NCBI GenBank assembly: GCA_964353455.1
Contig: CAYGWP010000110.1
Location: 1-16,917 of the forward strand
Direction of reading: 5' to 3'
Source: CAYGWP01 sp964353455
Lineage (GTDB): Bacteria > Planctomycetota > Phycisphaerae > FEN-1346
DNA length: 16,917 bases
Under the pieces are notes generated by a model that was not told the origin of the DNA, ran no database searches, and was given only the letters and a program-made list of their open reading frames with translations. The translations under genes were made by a program, and so were the position numbers. Below, one piece after another: positions 1 to 7,432 of the stretch (its first letter is position 1; each line of letters opens with the position of its first letter).

Positions 1-42
1 TCCTGAGAATAGATGCCAGCATTCAGAGCCCCTTTCATTACA

Positions 43-108
43 GTGGCACGCCCGCCCTCGGGCGTGCAAGTGGCCGAAAAGATGCACAGCCGGGTGCGGC
101 TGTGCCAC
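43..108. repeat. Two-hairpin palindromic intergenic element
   Basis: Two perfect GC-rich hairpins lie side by side. The first has 9-bp arms (GCACGCCCG at 46-54, CGGGCGTGC at 59-67) and a 4-nt loop. The second has 8-bp arms (GCACAGCC at 84-91, GGCTGTGC at 98-105) and a 6-nt loop. The outer ends are also complementary, GTGGCAC at 43-49 with GTGCCAC at 102-108, so the whole unit could fold as one closed structure. This resembles the paired-hairpin layout of REP/BIME-type intergenic repeats. No long T-run follows, so a simple intrinsic terminator is less likely, although it could end a transcript entering from the left. Only one full copy is seen here. Confidence 0.6.
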
Positions 109-207
109 AAGAAGCCGGTTCTGAAACAGCCTCTTAGCCGCGAGTCGAAGACGAGCGCGTGCCGCAACTCAAAGACGACAACGCAGCCAAGAAGACGACC
201 CACCGTG

Positions 208-213
208 TATAAT
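208..213 (+). promoter_or_regulatory. Possible -10 box upstream of the Rsm22-like gene
   Basis: A perfect TATAAT sits in the context TGTATAAT, 22 bp before the GTG start and directly upstream of the GGGAGGTGA ribosome binding site at 220-228. No convincing -35 box lies at the usual distance. If used, the leader would be very short. The same TGTATAAT octamer occurs upstream of the oxidoreductase operon on the other strand (7263-7270). Confidence 0.4.
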
Positions 214-235
214 TGCCGCGGGAGGTGACGGCACG

Positions 236-1237
236 GTGGACCGGACGATTGACTGGGGCGCCCTTGAGCGGCTTCGCGGCACGTTCCTTCAGGAAGGGGC
301 CGCAAGGCAGGATTACTGGCACAGCCGGGCGGATCTGGATTCCTACGACCGGACGTTCGCCCAGCGAATCGCATGGAAATGGGACCATGTGCTGGCGGAC
401 CTTGCCCGCCTGCGTTGGTCGCCGCCGCCCGGCATCGTGATGGACTGGGGCTGCGGCAGCGGGATCGCGGGGCGGCGGTTCGTGGGGCGTTTCGGCCCGG
501 AGTCCGTCGGCGGTCTCGTCCTCCGGGACCGGTCGCGGCTGGCCGTGGAGTTCGCGGCCGAGAAGGCGCGGCAGGCATTCCCCAACCTGAAAGTCATGTG
601 CGATTCCGCGGAGGGCGATTCGCCCGCCACGCTCCTCGTGAGCCACGTCATAACGGAACTCCGGGAAACGCAACTCAAGACGCTGCTGGCCCTTGCGGCC
701 CGTGCCACGGCCGTCATCTGGGTGGAACCGGGGACGTTCGAGGCCAGCCGCGCCCTCATCGCGGTCCGCGAGCGGCTGCGCGGCGAGTTCCGGATCATCG
801 CCCCGTGCACGCACCAGAACGCCTGCGGCATGATCGCACCGGGCAACGAGCGGCACTGGTGCCATCACTTCGCCGAATCGCCGCCGGAAGTGTTCATGGA
901 TGGGGATTGGGCGCGGTTCGCAAAGACGGCGGGCGTTGACCTGCGGAGCCTGCCCTTAAGTTACCTGGTTCTCGACAAGCGCCCGCCTCCTGCCCTGCCG
1001 CCGGTCCTTGTCGCGTTGGACCCCGTTGTTGGGGACGCCGTGCGGATCATCGGCCGGCCGCGCATCCAGAAGGCCCACGCCCTCATCTTCGGCTGCGACC
1101 GGGCGGGCGCGGGCGACCGGCGATTGGCGAAACGCTTGTTCCCCGAAGAGTACCGAGAGTTCAAGCGCGACGAGTTCGATTCCCTCCGTCGGTGGGAGTG
1201 CGCCGGGGACGAGGTCGTGCGCCTCGCGCCAATATGA
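236..1237 (+). CDS. Rsm22-like methyltransferase family protein
   Basis: This 333-residue protein fits the Rsm22/METTL17 family: Rossmann-fold methyltransferase-like proteins tied to small ribosomal subunit assembly that carry an iron-sulfur site. The SAM-binding loop reads MDWGCGSG at residues 69-76. It is followed by SHVITEL at 136-142 and the acidic WVEPGT at 162-167. Cysteines at 191, 197 and 209 lie in the family's Cys/His-rich segment (PCTHQNAC, then HWCHHF). A fourth, C287, follows the GRPRIQKAH stretch that matches the family's C-terminal region, so all four expected iron-sulfur ligands seem present. The GTG start is chosen because GGGAGGTGA ends 7 nt upstream. The gene stands alone on the plus strand, convergent with the oxidoreductase operon. 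Cytoplasmic; no signal peptide. Family assignment is fairly secure; methyl transfer itself is not proven for the family. Confidence 0.82.
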   Translation: MDRTIDWGALERLRGTFLQEGAARQDYWHSRADLDSYDRTFAQRIAWKWDHVLADLARLRWSPPPGIVMDWGCGSGIAGRRFVGRFGPESVGGLVLRDRSRLAVEFAAEKARQAFPNLKVMCDSAEGDSPATLLVSHVITELRETQLKTLLALAARATAVIWVEPGTFEASRALIAVRERLRGEFRIIAPCTHQNACGMIAPGNERHWCHHFAESPPEVFMDGDWARFAKTAGVDLRSLPLSYLVLDKRPPPALPPVLVALDPVVGDAVRIIGRPRIQKAHALIFGCDRAGAGDRRLAKRLFPEEYREFKRDEFDSLRRWECAGDEVVRLAPI

Positions 1238-1241
1238 TCAC

Positions 1242-1267
1242 GTAGGCCGGGGCGCGCCCCGGCCTAC
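1242..1267. terminator. Perfect 26-bp palindrome between convergent genes
   Basis: The sequence is its own reverse complement from GTAGGCCGGGGCG to CGCCCCGGCCTAC. After one mismatch (1241/1268) pairing continues for four more bases on each side (1237-1240 with 1269-1272), so the structure starts at the last base of the plus-strand stop codon. It lies between the stop of the Rsm22-like gene and the minus-strand stop at 1289. That position suits a bidirectional terminator, but no T-run follows on either strand. It could equally be a member of an interspersed repeat family. Confidence 0.6.
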
Positions 1268-1288
1268 ATGATTGGGCAGCGAACTTCC

Positions 1289-2695
1289 TTATACTTCCCA
1301 GCCCTTGCGATATTCGCGTTTCACGTACTTATTGAGTTCGGGCTTGTTCGTGCACTTGAGGTTCACGGCGTCCCACTGGAGCGTAGCGCCCTGGCCCGCC
1401 CTCATGCCGAGTATCCCCAGGAGGAGGAGTTCCGTGAGCGGCCCGCCGGCATCGGTGAAGTTGGAGGTCGGCTTGGGCCCGCCCTTGCAGGCGGCGAGAA
1501 ACTCGCCGAAGATGTCGCCGTTGCGCGGCAGGCTCTTCTCCGGTTCGGGCACCTTGGCTTTGAGTTCGTCGGGCAGGAAACATGTGCCGCCGCCGTATGC
1601 ACCAGTGTACATGATGCCCTTGTCGCCGACATACAGTGTTCCCTTGCCGCCGAGTTTGCGGTTGTGCTTGGCCTCGAGTTCATCGGCCATCTGCGGGCGA
1701 TGCGCCTTGCCGCCGACCATGCCGTCCCACCAGTAGTACGTCACGGCGGGCCGGCCCGCCGTGGCGGGGAAGTTGTACTTGATCGTATTGACTGCCGGGA
1801 ACATCTCCGCGCCGCCCTCGGCGGACTTGACGACCTCAATGCCGGTCGGCATCCGGTAGTCCAGGACCCAGTGGGCGCCATCGGCCATGTGGCAGCCCCA
1901 GTCGCCCAGCAGGCCGCTGCCGAAATCCCACCAACCGCGCCACCGGGCCGGATGCAGGTTTTCGTGGTACTCGCGGAACGGGGCGGTGCCGAGCCACTCT
2001 TCCCAATGGAGCCCTTCGGGGACGGGCTTTGTCGGCGGTCGTCCGCCCGTGCCTCCGCAGGGGCAGATGGAATTGTCGCACCACGTATGCATTTCCTTGA
2101 CGGTGCCGATTGCGCCCGCGCGGATGTACTCGACCAGCCGCCGGTAGCCGTCGCCGCAGTGGCCCTGGTTGCCCATCTGCGTCATGACTTTGTGCTGTTT
2201 GGCGGCCTCGCCGAGGGCGCGGGCCTCCCAGATGTCGTGCGTGAGGGGCTTTTCGCAATAGACGTGCTTGCCGAGTTTGATGGCCCGCATCGCGGCGGCC
2301 GCATGGTTGTGGTCGGGCGTGGCGACGAAGACGGTGTCGATCTGGCGCGCCATCTCGTCGAACATCTTGCGGAAGTCGGTGAAGGTCTTGATGGCGGATG
2401 CATCGGCGGCCTTGAGTTGGTACTTCTCAAGGTTCTTCGGGTCGGTTACGTTCTTCAGCGCCCCGGCGAGTTTCTTCTCGTCCACATCCACGAGCGCCAC
2501 GATGCGTTCGCCGAGGGCCGCGCCGACGTGCGACCCTCCCCGCCCGCCGCACCCGATGACCGCGCAGCGGAGTTTCTGGTTCGATGCGCCCTCGGCCAGG
2601 ACAATCGGGCCGCGGGCCAACTGCGTTCCGGCCGCAACCCCGGCCAGAAGGGCCGTCTTCTTCAGCAGACTTCGGCGAGTCAAACCGCTAGCCAT
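1289..2695 (-). CDS. Tat-exported Gfo/Idh/MocA oxidoreductase (copy 1)
   Basis: A 468-residue NAD(P)-dependent sugar or polyol dehydrogenase-type protein. The N-terminus carries a Tat signal (LTRRSLLKK, twin arginines at residues 7-8, then a hydrophobic stretch to about 34), so it should be exported folded with its cofactor. The Rossmann loop is IGCGGRG at 47-53. The family EKP motif is at 148-150 and the catalytic-type motif DWGCHMAD at 265-272 is intact. A cysteine-rich insert (CDNSICPCGGTGG) occupies about 206-218. The C-terminus PELNKYVKREYRKGWEV is shared with the two paralogues upstream. AAGGAG sits 7 nt before the ATG. It is the last gene of the minus-strand block, 28 bp after the hydrolase gene. 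Substrate is unknown; the context suggests a saccharide. The family call is secure, the role is inferred. Confidence 0.92.
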   Translation of the reverse strand: MASGLTRRSLLKKTALLAGVAAGTQLARGPIVLAEGASNQKLRCAVIGCGGRGGSHVGAALGERIVALVDVDEKKLAGALKNVTDPKNLEKYQLKAADASAIKTFTDFRKMFDEMARQIDTVFVATPDHNHAAAAMRAIKLGKHVYCEKPLTHDIWEARALGEAAKQHKVMTQMGNQGHCGDGYRRLVEYIRAGAIGTVKEMHTWCDNSICPCGGTGGRPPTKPVPEGLHWEEWLGTAPFREYHENLHPARWRGWWDFGSGLLGDWGCHMADGAHWVLDYRMPTGIEVVKSAEGGAEMFPAVNTIKYNFPATAGRPAVTYYWWDGMVGGKAHRPQMADELEAKHNRKLGGKGTLYVGDKGIMYTGAYGGGTCFLPDELKAKVPEPEKSLPRNGDIFGEFLAACKGGPKPTSNFTDAGGPLTELLLLGILGMRAGQGATLQWDAVNLKCTNKPELNKYVKREYRKGWEV

Positions 2696-2723
2696 TTCTC
2701 GTCTCCTTATGGGTCCTGGTCGA

Positions 2724-4346
2724 TCACTTATCGACCGATATCACCTGTTTCACCGGCTCCGCGCTCCCCACCAGCGGTTCCACGGCGCTGCCGTACTGGT
2801 AGGCCAACACCGTTATCTTCAGCGGGAATGCGGCCCGCCTGGGGACCTGCGCAATCTTGAGTGTGTCGCCCTCGACGGCCGCCGGGCCGCTCTCGACGCA
2901 GAACCGCACGGCCAGGCCCGCATCGCTCGCCGCCTTGAGTTTGACCGGCGGGCCGCCGACGCGCACCGCGCCGATCTCGGCGAACGCGATCTTCTGTTCC
3001 TTGCCCTTCGTGAGCCGCTCGGGCAGGTTCACGCGACATTGCTGTTCGGCGAAGCGATAGGCGGCATCGCCGGGGCTGAAGGCGAGGATGTCGGCGCGGA
3101 TGCGCCCGCGCCCATCCATCCCCACGCGGAACGTGTCGGGCGCAGGCTGGTCAACCGCGCCGCAGAAGGCGCGGAACCGGACCGGGCCTTCCGCATGGCC
3201 GACAGGGCCGTCGGTCTTCGGGTACTTGTCCGGGGCCTTATCAAGATATGTTCCCGCCACCTTGAAGGTGTCGGGGCCGACCCAGGTCGGCGTGAGGCGG
3301 AGCCTGAGGTCGTGGCCCACGAAGATGGGCTTGCCGGTCTTCGGATCGGCGAAGGTGACGAACTGCGGTTTCCGCGCGAACATGGGGGCGTGGAAGACAT
3401 CGCTCGCCCTGGCGAGTTCCGCATCAAGGTGCCAGAGCGCCTTGCGCGGGTCGCCCTTGTACTCCGCATAAGGGGCCGCCGCCTCGGCGCCCGGCCGGCC
3501 GATGTCGGCGCTGGAGAGCGCCCCCGTCTTCGGGTCGATCGCGCGGCACTTGACGGGGGCCGCGGCGTCGCCGGGCCAGTCGGGAATGCGGGCCTGGGCG
3601 GCCTTCCGGATGAACAGAGCGACGAACCGCGCGACCGGCTCGGACCACGCGAAGTGCGTCGCGCCCGGCTCAACGATGATGCTCACGAGGTGCCGCTCAT
3701 CCTTCGCGCGGAATTCCAGCAGGCGCTGGCGCATGGTCTTCCAGGCGGCCTCGCGGTCCTCGAAGTCGCGCAGCACCCCGCTGGGTCCGGGGCCGAATTC
3801 CTCGAACTGGCCCTTCACGGCCAGGATGGGCACGCCCAGGAGCGATGCCTCCGGGTCGTTCGACGGCAGGCTGATCCCGCCCTTAAAGAGCAGAACGCCG
3901 AAGCATCGGTCCGGGTTCCAGCACGCAACGTGGCTGGCAAAGAGCGTGCTCACCGAGTGGCCGAACGGAAACAGCGGCGACACGGCGATCTCGCGGTAAC
4001 CGGAGGCGCGGGCCAGGTCGTCGAGGGCCTTCTGGAGGATGTCGGCGGCGCCCTTCTCCTTATAGTTGAAGACCGCATCGACCGAGGGGACGAAATAGAC
4101 GATGGCCAGTCGCTCGGCGGCGCACGCCTCGCGGATAATGGGGTCGCGCGTGAAGTCCTGTTCCATCAGCGTGAGGCCGCCGACCAGGACGCCGCGGATT
4201 CTGTCGGCCTCGGGCGGGACCCAGAGGTAGGCCGTGACGTCCTTGCCGTCGGCGTTCTTCGCGGGCACGGAGTACTGGAACACCTGCGCCGGCGCGTCCG
4301 CCGCAAGAAGAAGCACGAGACTCAACGCCAGGCTGAGCGCACGCAT
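2724..4346 (-). CDS. Secreted alpha/beta-hydrolase-like protein with beta-rich C-terminal half
   Basis: A 540-residue protein with a Sec-type signal peptide (residues 1-20, ending ADAPA). The N-terminal half, about 25-250, reads as an alpha/beta hydrolase. A nucleophile-elbow-like FGHSVS at 128-133 puts S131 at the centre. A strand PILAVKG (173-179) is followed by acidic E182/E183. A histidine in the ATHFAW turn (H231) could complete the triad. The elbow is G-H-S-V-S instead of the common G-x-S-x-G. Residues about 260-540 show no motif I recognise and look beta-rich, perhaps a binding or Ig-like domain. An esterase removing acyl groups from a carbohydrate would suit the neighbours, but this is a guess. 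It starts 5 bp after the stop of the upstream oxidoreductase, with only a weak GGGAAG, so translational coupling is likely. Confidence 0.72.
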   Translation of the reverse strand: MRALSLALSLVLLLAADAPAQVFQYSVPAKNADGKDVTAYLWVPPEADRIRGVLVGGLTLMEQDFTRDPIIREACAAERLAIVYFVPSVDAVFNYKEKGAADILQKALDDLARASGYREIAVSPLFPFGHSVSTLFASHVACWNPDRCFGVLLFKGGISLPSNDPEASLLGVPILAVKGQFEEFGPGPSGVLRDFEDREAAWKTMRQRLLEFRAKDERHLVSIIVEPGATHFAWSEPVARFVALFIRKAAQARIPDWPGDAAAPVKCRAIDPKTGALSSADIGRPGAEAAAPYAEYKGDPRKALWHLDAELARASDVFHAPMFARKPQFVTFADPKTGKPIFVGHDLRLRLTPTWVGPDTFKVAGTYLDKAPDKYPKTDGPVGHAEGPVRFRAFCGAVDQPAPDTFRVGMDGRGRIRADILAFSPGDAAYRFAEQQCRVNLPERLTKGKEQKIAFAEIGAVRVGGPPVKLKAASDAGLAVRFCVESGPAAVEGDTLKIAQVPRRAAFPLKITVLAYQYGSAVEPLVGSAEPVKQVISVDK

Positions 4347-4351
4347 AATCG

Positions 4352-5800
4352 TCAGACTTCCCAGCCTTTCCGGTACTCCCGTCCGACGTACTTATTGAGT
4401 TCGGGCATGTTGGTGCACTTCATGTTGGGGCCGTCCCAGAGGACCTTCTTACCGACGCCGGCCCGCATGGCCAGGTGTCCCACGTACATTTTTTCGAGGA
4501 GCGGCCCGCCGAAGTCGGCGAAGTTGGAGATTGGCGGCGCGCCGCCTTCCTTAGCCGCCCGCATGAGGTCGCCCCAGATGCCGCCCTTGATGCGCGGCAG
4601 GGTCTGCGCCGGCACCGGGAACTCCTTGTGCTTCTCCTCCGGGACGATCCGCGGCCCGGCCCCGTGCGAGGATGCGTACATGACGCCCTTCTCGCCGATG
4701 AAGAGCGATCCGGCGTTGCCGAGTTTGCGGGCGTACTTCTTCTCGATCTCGGCCGCAAGGGCCGGACGGTTCGCCCCGGCGGTGTTCTCGTTGCCGCTCT
4801 CGGGGCCGACGTCGGAGCCTTTCACGTATCCGCCCTCGTACCAGAAGACCTTGAGGGCGGGCCTGGCGCCGGCGGCGGGGAACTCGAAGCGGATCGTCGT
4901 CAGCATCGGGAACCGCTCTTCGCTCGGGTCGTTCATCTTGACGACTTCGGCACTCGTCGGATAGCCGAGTTTCAGGGCGAAGTCGATGGCATCCCAGACG
5001 TGCGTCCCCCAGCCGCCCAGCGACCCCGTGCCGAAATCATGGTATCCGTGCCAGTATCCCGGGTGACACTTCTTGTGGTAATCCCGGAAGGGCGCGCAGC
5101 CGATCCACTCGTCCCAGTGGAGTCCCGCCGGAACCGGCTCTGTCGGCGGGCGCGGGAAACTGCCGCCGAATCGGTCTCCGAAGCCGTGCCAGGTGTGGAC
5201 CTCGGTCACGGCGCCGATTGCCCCGGCCGCCAGGTACTCGCTCAGGGCCTGGTCTCCGCCGACGCCGAGGCCCTGGTTGCCCATCTGCGTGGCGACCTTG
5301 GCCTTGCGTGCGGCCTCGCCCAGGACGCGGGCCTCGTGTATGTTGTGCGTCAGCGGCTTCTCGCAATAGACGTGCTTGCCGCGCTGTATGGCCATGAGCG
5401 ACGGCAGGGCGTGCTGATGGTCTGGCGTGGCGATGGACACGGCATCGACATCTTTGCCCATCGCGTCGAACATGGTGCGGTAGTCGGTGAAGACCTTGAC
5501 CTTCGAGAGGTCGAGGTCCTTTAGTTGGAACTTGGCGGCGTTGTCCTTGATGTACTTCAGCGCCTTGGCCGACTGGCTCTCATCGACATCGACGACCGCA
5601 ACCAGGCATTCGCGGACCACGTTTGGCAGGTGCGCGCCTGTGCCTCGCCCGCCGCAGCCGATGAGGACGACGCCGAGTTTGGAGTTCGGCGCGCCGCCTG
5701 CCCAGACGAGCGGCCCGCGTGCCAACTGTGCGCCCGCCGCGACGCCGGCGGCTACGGCAGCCTTCCTGAGAAGCGACCTTCGCGTCAATCCGCTGGCCAT
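4352..5800 (-). CDS. Tat-exported Gfo/Idh/MocA oxidoreductase (copy 2)
   Basis: A 482-residue paralogue of the gene at 1289-2695. The signal (MASGLTRRSLLRK, then ARGPLVWAGG) is almost the same as in that copy. The Rossmann loop is IGCGGRG at 47-53 and EKP is at 147-149. The later motif reads GWGTHVWD (263-270), so its first aspartate is replaced by glycine while His and the last Asp remain. The C-terminus PELNKYVGREYRKGWEV matches copies 1 and 3. Two ATG codons adjoin (5803 and 5800). The second is preferred because AAGGAG (5809-5814) is then 8 nt away and the start aligns with copy 1; starting at 5803 adds one Met. It is the second gene of the block, 44 bp after copy 3 (from this start) and 5 bp before the hydrolase. 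Substrate is unknown. Confidence 0.92.
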   Translation of the reverse strand: MASGLTRRSLLRKAAVAAGVAAGAQLARGPLVWAGGAPNSKLGVVLIGCGGRGTGAHLPNVVRECLVAVVDVDESQSAKALKYIKDNAAKFQLKDLDLSKVKVFTDYRTMFDAMGKDVDAVSIATPDHQHALPSLMAIQRGKHVYCEKPLTHNIHEARVLGEAARKAKVATQMGNQGLGVGGDQALSEYLAAGAIGAVTEVHTWHGFGDRFGGSFPRPPTEPVPAGLHWDEWIGCAPFRDYHKKCHPGYWHGYHDFGTGSLGGWGTHVWDAIDFALKLGYPTSAEVVKMNDPSEERFPMLTTIRFEFPAAGARPALKVFWYEGGYVKGSDVGPESGNENTAGANRPALAAEIEKKYARKLGNAGSLFIGEKGVMYASSHGAGPRIVPEEKHKEFPVPAQTLPRIKGGIWGDLMRAAKEGGAPPISNFADFGGPLLEKMYVGHLAMRAGVGKKVLWDGPNMKCTNMPELNKYVGREYRKGWEV

Positions 5801-5844
5801 CATCCCATCTCCTTCCGCATAGCGCCTGCGACTCGCAGAATCGC

Positions 5845-7218
5845 TCAGACCTCCCAGCCCTTCCGGTATGTGCGTTTGATGTACTTGTTGAGTTCAGGAA
5901 TGTTGGTGCACTTCATGGCGGCAACGTCCCACTCGACCTTCTTTCCGACGCCGGCAAACATCGCCAGGTGGCCGGACATCACGAATTCGGTGAACGGCCC
6001 GGCGGAGTCGATGAAGTTGGAACAAGGGGCCGTGCCGCCGCGGACAGCCCGAATGAGGTCGCCGATGGGGCCGCCCTTGATGCGCGGAATAGTCTCGGGC
6101 GGCGACGGAAACGCCTGGTGCTTCTCCTCCGGAATGATCCTGACGCCCTCGCCGTACGTGCCGGTGTACATGATGCCCTTGTCGCCGACGTAGAAGGTGC
6201 CGTCGCCGGGCTTGCGATCATTCTTCTTCTCGAGTTCCTTGATGAAGTCGGGCTTCTGGCCCTGGTTATCGTACGCGAAGACCTTGACGGGGGGCATGCT
6301 GCCGCGCGCGGGGAAGTCCCACCGGATCATGTTGTCCTGGGCATACTTTTCCTCGCTGCCGCCCTTTTGGGCCAGGCACTCGATGGTGTAGTTCCTGGCC
6401 TCGCCGAGTTTCAGCGCCCAGAACGTGCCGTCCATGACGTGGCAGGCCATGTCGCCCAAAGTGCCAGTGCCGAAGTGCCGCCACGATCGCCAACTGAACG
6501 GATGCAGACCGTCGTGGTACTCGCGGAAGGGGGCGGGCCCGAGCCACTCGTCCCAGTGGAGTCCTTCCGGAACCGGCTTGGAGGCAGGCCGACCGCCTGT
6601 GCCGCCGAAACTCCGGCCCAGGATGCAGTGGGCCTCGGTGACGTTGCCGATTGCGCCGGCCCAGATGTACTCGCATAGCCGGCGATACCCCTCGCCGCAG
6701 TGGCCCTGGTTGCCCATCTGGGTGTGGACCTTGTTCTTCCTGGCGGCCTCGGCCAGAGTGCGGCACTCATAGATATCGTGAGCCAGCGGCTTCTGGCAGA
6801 AGGTGTGCTTGCCGAGGTTGATGGCCCGTATGGCGGCTGGGGCGTGATGATGGTCGGGCGTGGCGATCAAGACAACATCGATGTCCTTCGCGCACTCGTC
6901 GAACATCTTGCGATAGTCGTAGTACACCTTGGGGTTGGGTACCTTGTCCTTGATCTTGGCGGCAGCCTCGGCGATCTTCTTCTCATCGACATCGCACATG
7001 GCAACGAAGCGTTCGCCGGCGGCGGTGCCGGGGTTGCCACCGCCCATTCCGCCGCACGCGATGACGGCGATGCCGAGTTTGGAGTTCGGCGACCCCGCGG
7101 CCAGGATGATGGGACCGCGGAGAAGCCCAGCCCCGGCTTGCCAGGGCGACGCCGAGGCAAGCCCGGCAACCGCGCCTGCCGCCGTCGCCGCGCCTTTCAG
7201 AAACCGCCTGCGCTTCAT
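5845..7218 (-). CDS. Tat-exported Gfo/Idh/MocA oxidoreductase (copy 3, QKP variant)
   Basis: A 457-residue protein and the first gene of the four-gene minus-strand block. The Tat signal is KRRRFLKGAATAAG, with a hydrophobic region to about 41. The Rossmann loop is IACGGMGGG at 53-61. The conserved EKP motif appears as QKP (142-144): the lysine is kept but the glutamate is lost. The later motif is DMACHVMD (256-263), with Ala for the usual Gly but both aspartates and His present. The C-terminus PELNKYIKRTYRKGWEV matches the two downstream paralogues. AGGAGG is 6 nt before the ATG, and a TATAAT box lies at 7263-7268. The Gln substitution may change cofactor handling or specificity; whether it abolishes activity cannot be told from sequence. 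Confidence 0.92.
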   Translation of the reverse strand: MKRRRFLKGAATAAGAVAGLASASPWQAGAGLLRGPIILAAGSPNSKLGIAVIACGGMGGGNPGTAAGERFVAMCDVDEKKIAEAAAKIKDKVPNPKVYYDYRKMFDECAKDIDVVLIATPDHHHAPAAIRAINLGKHTFCQKPLAHDIYECRTLAEAARKNKVHTQMGNQGHCGEGYRRLCEYIWAGAIGNVTEAHCILGRSFGGTGGRPASKPVPEGLHWDEWLGPAPFREYHDGLHPFSWRSWRHFGTGTLGDMACHVMDGTFWALKLGEARNYTIECLAQKGGSEEKYAQDNMIRWDFPARGSMPPVKVFAYDNQGQKPDFIKELEKKNDRKPGDGTFYVGDKGIMYTGTYGEGVRIIPEEKHQAFPSPPETIPRIKGGPIGDLIRAVRGGTAPCSNFIDSAGPFTEFVMSGHLAMFAGVGKKVEWDVAAMKCTNIPELNKYIKRTYRKGWEV

Positions 7219-7262
7219 CCGATGCCTCCTCTAGAGGCCCCCAGTGACCCCTCGCCCGGGGG

Positions 7263-7268
7263 ATTATA
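7263..7268 (-). promoter_or_regulatory. -10 box for the oxidoreductase operon
   Basis: On the minus strand a perfect TATAAT, again within TGTATAAT, lies 44 bp before the ATG of the first oxidoreductase. This would give a leader of roughly 38 nt. No good -35 hexamer is seen 16-18 bp further upstream. The leader contains a possible stem of CCCCC (7238-7242) with GGGGG (7258-7262), and the palindrome CCTCTAGAGG (7228-7237) overlaps the Shine-Dalgarno sequence. Regulation by leader folding is possible but not shown. Confidence 0.45.
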
Positions 7269-7316
7269 CAGGCAACCGCCGCCTGCCGCCATCAAACCCT
7301 TCATGGAGGATGCCGC

Positions 7317-7334
7317 GGGTCGCCGCGGCGACCC
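7317..7334. repeat. 18-bp perfect palindrome in the divergent spacer
   Basis: GGGTCGCCGCGGCGACCC is an exact palindrome located between the divergent oxidoreductase operon and the LamG gene. Its core GTCGCCGCGGCGAC recurs exactly at 15378-15391 in another spacer. Being central in a divergent promoter region, it could be an operator for a dimeric regulator; the second copy in a non-divergent spacer makes a dispersed repeat equally likely. Confidence 0.5.
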
Positions 7335-7386
7335 ATTTCAATGCCGGGCAGGGGGAAAGGTGCTGGTGAAATTGCGTTGGGCCGAA

Positions 7387-7392
7387 TACAAT
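7387..7392 (+). promoter_or_regulatory. Weak candidate -10 box for the LamG gene
   Basis: TACAAT matches the -10 consensus at five of six bases and lies 40 bp before the ATG at 7433. The hexamer 17 bp upstream (TGGTGA) is a poor -35. It is the best candidate on the plus strand of this spacer, but in GC-rich DNA the support is modest. Confidence 0.27.
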
Positions 7393-7432
7393 CAGGGCTG
7401 GCTGCTTGCCACAATGCCACTGGGAGGAAACC

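Noticed and set aside
1268..2860. Plus-strand open frame (530 codons) antisense to the first oxidoreductase
   Set aside because: It mirrors a gene with full family motifs and a Shine-Dalgarno sequence; the antisense translation has no motif and no convincing ribosome binding site.
2268..4964. Very long plus-strand open frame (898 codons) opposite the hydrolase and oxidoreductase genes
   Set aside because: It spans three well-supported minus-strand genes, its translation is low-complexity and arginine/alanine rich, and it has no recognised domain. It is an antisense effect of GC-rich third codon positions.
7219..7432. Possible small RNA or riboswitch in the divergent spacer
   Set aside because: Only short palindromes and a -10 box are seen; no known riboswitch core or conserved multi-stem layout could be recognised.
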